DNA from: Aquabacterium sp.
Lineage (GTDB): Bacteria; Pseudomonadota; Gammaproteobacteria; Burkholderiales; Burkholderiaceae_C
Assembly (NCBI GenBank): GCA_023150345.1
Contig: JAKLLB010000039.1
Location: 2,797-37,193 of the forward strand
Direction of reading: 5' to 3'
DNA: 34,397 nucleotides
Under the pieces are notes generated by a model, which saw only the letters and a list, made by a program, of their open reading frames with translations, was not told the origin of the DNA and searched no databases. Shown piece after piece: positions 31,429 through 34,397 of this stretch. Position numbers and translations under genes: made by a program. Each line of letters begins with the position of its first letter. Position 1 is the stretch's first letter.

Positions 31429-31448
31429 AGCCTGTGTCCGCACAGGCT
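31429..31448 (+). terminator. Hairpin after trmJ
   Basis: AGCCTGTG-TCCG-CACAGGCT is a perfect 8-bp stem with a 4-base loop, seven bases after the trmJ stop. There is no T tract. It shares AGCCTGT/ACAGGCTCC with the large palindrome at 14682-14719. Confidence 0.45.
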
Positions 31449-31549
31449 CCGAGTGATGCTCCCCTGCTGCGGCGTGGGGCATGAACCCCGCGCGGTCAAT
31501 TCGGTACTGCAATGCCGCATACTTGGGGCTCGAACTGCCCGCATTCACC

Positions 31550-32329
31550 ATGTTCAGCCGCCTTCGTGAAGACATCGCCTGCATCCGTGAGCGCGACCCC
31601 GCCGCGCGCTCGACGTGGGAGGTGCTCACGTGTTACCCGGGCCTGCATGCGCTGATCTGGCACCGCATGGCGCATGCGGCGTGGGGCGCGGGGTTCAAGT
31701 GGACCGGGCGGTTCCTGTCCCACCTGGGCCGCTTCTTCAGCGGCATCGAGATCCATCCGGGCGCCACCATCGGCCGGCGGGTGTTCATCGACCACGGCAT
31801 GGGCGTGGTGATCGGCGAAACCGCCGAGGTGGGTGACGAGTGCACCATCTACCAGGGTGTGACCCTGGGCGGCACGACGCTCACCCGCGGCGCGAAGCGC
31901 CACCCCACGTTGGGGCGCGGTGTGATCGTCGGTGCCAATGCCCAGGTGCTGGGTGGCTTCACCGTGGGCGATGGGGCCCGGGTGGGGTCAGGCGCCGTGG
32001 TGGTCAAGCCGGTGCCGCCAGGGGCCACCGCGGTGGGCAATCCGGCGCGCATTCTGCAGGCCGAGGCCGAGTCCGCTCGTGAGGCCGCGGCCGCACGCAT
32101 GGGCTTCTCGGCCTACGGCGTGACGCAGGGCGATGACCCCGTGGCGCAGGCCATGAAAGGCCTGATCGACAACGCGGCGGGTCATGAGCACCAGATCGCG
32201 TTGCTGTGGCAGGCCATCGAAAAGCTCTCGGCGCGATCGCGCGAACTGCCTGCGTCCGACTGCGTGCCGCAGGATGCGCACACCACCGAGACCTTCGACG
32301 CCGCCGGGCTGAACCGCCTGGTCAAGTAG
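31550..32329 (+). CDS. cysE: Serine O-acetyltransferase
   Basis: First step of cysteine synthesis: acetyl-CoA plus serine to O-acetylserine. 259 aa from ATG 31550 ([26 protein letters not shown]), the short bacterial form. The left-handed beta-helix core reads [44 protein letters not shown], with the catalytic His-rich DHGMG region, then [27 protein letters not shown] and GNPARIL. About 75 residues follow the helix, longer than the regulatory tail of the short plant/bacterial types. The last 8 bp overlap the mogA stop end on the other strand. iscR often follows cysE in other bacteria but not here. Confidence 0.94.
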   Translation: MFSRLREDIACIRERDPAARSTWEVLTCYPGLHALIWHRMAHAAWGAGFKWTGRFLSHLGRFFSGIEIHPGATIGRRVFIDHGMGVVIGETAEVGDECTIYQGVTLGGTTLTRGAKRHPTLGRGVIVGANAQVLGGFTVGDGARVGSGAVVVKPVPPGATAVGNPARILQAEAESAREAAAARMGFSAYGVTQGDDPVAQAMKGLIDNAAGHEHQIALLWQAIEKLSARSRELPASDCVPQDAHTTETFDAAGLNRLVK

Positions 32330-32912
32330 CGCTGCGCGGCGGCCGCACGGCGCTCTTGGGCCGGAACGCCTTGCACACCGCTTCGTCGGTCTCGAGATAC
32401 GGCCCGCCGATGAGATCGATGCAGTAGGGCACAGCGGCAAAGATGCCCGTGGCGCCCTGCTCGGGCAGCCCCTGCAGCGTTTCGGCGATCGACTTCGGCT
32501 GTCCGGGCAGGTTGATGATGAGCGCGCGCCCACGGATTACGGCCACCTGGCGCGACAGGATGGCCGTGGGCACGAAGCGCAGGCTGATCTGGCGCATTTG
32601 CTCGCCGAAGCCGGGCATCTCGCGGACGGCCACATCCAGCGTGGCCTCGGGCGTGACATCGCGCGGTGCCGGGCCGGTGCCGCCGGTGGTGAGCACCAAG
32701 TCGCAGTGCTCGTCATCGACCAGAGCCCGCAGTGACTGCGCGATGGTCTCGCGCTCGTCAGGAATCAGCCGCGTATGCCACTCGATGGGGTTGCGCAGCG
32801 CACGGCCCAGCCAGTCCTGCAGCGCCGGTATGCCCTGGTCGGCGTAGGTACCGCTGGAGGCGCGGTCGCTGACCGAAACCACGCCGATGCGCACAGGGTC
32901 GAAGTCACTCAT
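32322..32912 (-). CDS. mogA: Molybdopterin adenylyltransferase
   Basis: Adenylates molybdopterin before molybdate insertion; the MogA/MoaB fold. 196 aa with [23 protein letters not shown], the MPT-binding [20 protein letters not shown] and the [15 protein letters not shown] loop. The [14 protein letters not shown] end is the MogA type. The C-terminal [11 protein letters not shown] is an unconserved tail overlapping the cysE end. It lies 39 bp downstream of darP on the same strand. No other Mo-cofactor genes are in the window. Confidence 0.93.
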   Translation of the reverse strand: MSDFDPVRIGVVSVSDRASSGTYADQGIPALQDWLGRALRNPIEWHTRLIPDERETIAQSLRALVDDEHCDLVLTTGGTGPAPRDVTPEATLDVAVREMPGFGEQMRQISLRFVPTAILSRQVAVIRGRALIINLPGQPKSIAETLQGLPEQGATGIFAAVPYCIDLIGGPYLETDEAVCKAFRPKSAVRPPRSAT

Positions 32913-32951
32913 GGTGTCGCAGTGGGATTGGGATGTGAGGGGTTCGGTGAC

Positions 32952-33548
32952 TCAGGTCGCGGCGTCGTCTTGCGCATCGTCGGCGCCATCCGGCGCGCCT
33001 GGCGGTTGGGCCTGCAGCGAGGCCAGCACGGGCTTGATGAACTGGAACAGCTCGCGGTACGCGCGGGCCTGGCGCTGTTGCGGCGCGGCCTGGGCATCGC
33101 GTCGGGCGGCCCGCACGAGGCTGCGCAGGCGCTGCAGGTCGGTGTCGGGGTGGGCCTGCACCCAGCGGTCGAGCGCGCCGTCGTCGGCGATCAACTCGTC
33201 GCGCCAGCGCTCCACCTCGTGCAGCGCCAGCGTCTCGCGGGCCGATCCGAGTTGGTAGGCCGCCACCGCCTCGCGCAGCGGCGCCGGGTCGACCAGGCGC
33301 ATGCACTTGCCCACGTATTGCATCTGGCGCCGGCGGCCTTCGTACGAGCGGGTGCGGCGGTACTCGGCGATGGCTTCGCGCAGGCGTTCGGGCATGGCGA
33401 TCGCCGCGAACCGGTCTTCTGGCAGGGCAGCCAGCGCCAATCCCAGGGTTTGCAACTCGTGGGCCTGTTGCTTGAGCTGGGTCTTGCTGGGGCGTTCGCC
33501 GCCGTCTTCGTCGGTGTCCGCAGCGGCGGATGCGGGTCGCGTGCGCAT
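32952..33548 (-). CDS. darP: Ribosome biogenesis factor DarP (YjgA)
   Basis: Small factor that associates with 50S assembly intermediates. 198 aa from ATG 33548. The core DUF615 region shows PSKTQLKQQAHELQTLGLALAALPEDRF, RRRQMQYVGKCMRL and RAARRDAQAAPQQRQARAYRELFQFIK. The N-terminal 20 and C-terminal 25 residues are acidic and low complexity. It is divergent from pmbA with only 39 bp between starts, the same yjgA-pmbA divergent pair as in E. coli. Confidence 0.93.
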   Translation of the reverse strand: MRTRPASAAADTDEDGGERPSKTQLKQQAHELQTLGLALAALPEDRFAAIAMPERLREAIAEYRRTRSYEGRRRQMQYVGKCMRLVDPAPLREAVAAYQLGSARETLALHEVERWRDELIADDGALDRWVQAHPDTDLQRLRSLVRAARRDAQAAPQQRQARAYRELFQFIKPVLASLQAQPPGAPDGADDAQDDAAT

Positions 33549-33587
33549 GGCTATGATTGTCGCCCACCCTGAGCCGGCTCTCGATCC

Positions 33588-34397
33588 ATGACCCCATCGA
33601 CCACACCGCAAGGCTTCGCCTACGCGCCCGAACAGTTCCAGCAGATCATCGAGGACACGCTGGCCATTGCGCGCGGGCTGGGCGCCAGCGACGCCGCGGC
33701 CGAGGTCTCGGAAGGTGCCGGTCTGTCGGTATCGGTGCGCAAGGGCGAACTCGAGAACGTGGAACGCAACCGCGACAAGTCGGTCGGCGTCACGGTCTAC
33801 CTGGGGCAGCGCCGCGGCAATGCCAGCACCTCCGACTTCTCGCGCCAGGCGCTGGAGCAGACGGTGCGGGCGGCCTATGACATCGCCCGCTTCACCGCCG
33901 AAGACCCGGCTGCCGGCCTTCCCGACGAGGCGGATCTCGCCGGCCCCGACGAAGCCGCGCTCGACCTCGACCTCTTTCACCCCTGGGCGGTCGATGCGGC
34001 CCAGGCCGCTGAACTGGCGCAACGCTGCGAGGACGCGGCCTTCGCAACGGACCGGCGCATCACCAACAGCGAGGGCGCAGCGGTTTCGGCCCAGCAGTCG
34101 CACTTCTGGGCCGGCAACACGCGGGGCTTTCGCGGCGGCTATGCCAGCTCGCGCCACTCGATCTCGGTGGCCCCCATCGCCGGGCGCGGTGCGCACATGG
34201 AGCGCGATGCCTGGTACACCTCGATGCGCGACCCGATGGCACTGGCCTCGCCCGAGTCGGTGGGTCGCTATGCCGCCGAGAGGGCACTGGCGCGCCTGCA
34301 CGGGCGCAAGGTCGCCACCTGCGAGGTTCCCATCCTCTTCGAGGCGCCGCTGGCTGCCGGGCTGCTGGGCGCCTACGTCCAGGCCACCAGCGGCGGC
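33588..34397 (+). CDS. pmbA: PmbA/TldE metalloprotease component, 3' end outside window
   Basis: The frame from ATG 33588 is open to the last base of the window (270 codons seen of about 450). It is the PmbA (TldE) partner of TldD; the pair processes small peptides such as microcin precursors and the CcdA antitoxin. Visible family parts are the substrate-tunnel start ASDAAAEVSEGAGLSVSVRKGELENVERNRDKSVGVTVYLG, the ITNSEGAAVSAQQSHFWAGNT segment and APLAAGLLGAYVQATSGG. PmbA lacks the HExxxH zinc motif of TldD, and none is seen here. It is divergent from darP, as in E. coli. Confidence 0.93.
   Translation, partial: MTPSTTPQGFAYAPEQFQQIIEDTLAIARGLGASDAAAEVSEGAGLSVSVRKGELENVERNRDKSVGVTVYLGQRRGNASTSDFSRQALEQTVRAAYDIARFTAEDPAAGLPDEADLAGPDEAALDLDLFHPWAVDAAQAAELAQRCEDAAFATDRRITNSEGAAVSAQQSHFWAGNTRGFRGGYASSRHSISVAPIAGRGAHMERDAWYTSMRDPMALASPESVGRYAAERALARLHGRKVATCEVPILFEAPLAAGLLGAYVQATSGG

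Overview
The window looks like a piece of chromosome from a high-GC betaproteobacterium of the order Burkholderiales. This rests on the Bug-type periplasmic binding protein, the pyrG-kdsA-eno-ftsB gene order, the high GC with long antisense open frames, and protein sequences typical of that order. I cannot place the genus. Most of the window is core chromosome. The clearly mobile part is an IS630-type transposase cut by the left edge.

Layout, left to right. (1) 1-650: IS630-family transposase, 5' end missing. (2) 999-4141: a DctB/DctD-like (or AauS/AauR-like) sigma54 two-component system, converging on a GltI-like glutamate/aspartate-binding protein. (3) 4169-6971, minus: tsaE, amiC and the gltI-like gene in one run. 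Divergent queG follows, then convergent fpr and an AEC-family permease. (4) 10105-12058: a Bug binding protein and xerD. (5) 12246-14644: a complete polar amino-acid ABC importer (binding protein, permease, ATPase). A 38-nt perfect palindrome follows, then a gamma-carbonic-anhydrase-like gene and hslO. (6) 16041-22943, minus: pyrG, kdsA, a 58-aa membrane protein, a DUF1330 protein, eno, ftsB, pnuC, a Crp/Fnr regulator and a NadR-type ribosylnicotinamide kinase. The last four genes are joined by 4-nt stop/start overlaps. (7) 23053-25586: an alpha/beta hydrolase divergent from a secreted MORN-repeat protein. (8) 25614-29080, minus: mutS coupled to an Anbu proteasome-like gene. (9) 29234-34397: suhB with a long disordered tail, trmJ, cysE, mogA, darP and the first 270 codons of pmbA (tldE), cut by the right edge.

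The most interesting unit is the coupled block ftsB-pnuC-crp/fnr-nadR kinase. It contains an uptake channel for nicotinamide riboside, the kinase that would trap it as NMN, and an unassigned Crp/Fnr-type regulator between them, all translated behind a cell-division gene. Other points to check are a GAFTTA variant in the sigma54 activator, a palindrome that overlaps a promoter, a duplicated two-cysteine domain in the MORN protein, and a 155-residue tail on SuhB. No tRNA, rRNA, CRISPR array or riboswitch was recognised. Promoters and hairpins were found by eye and are tentative.
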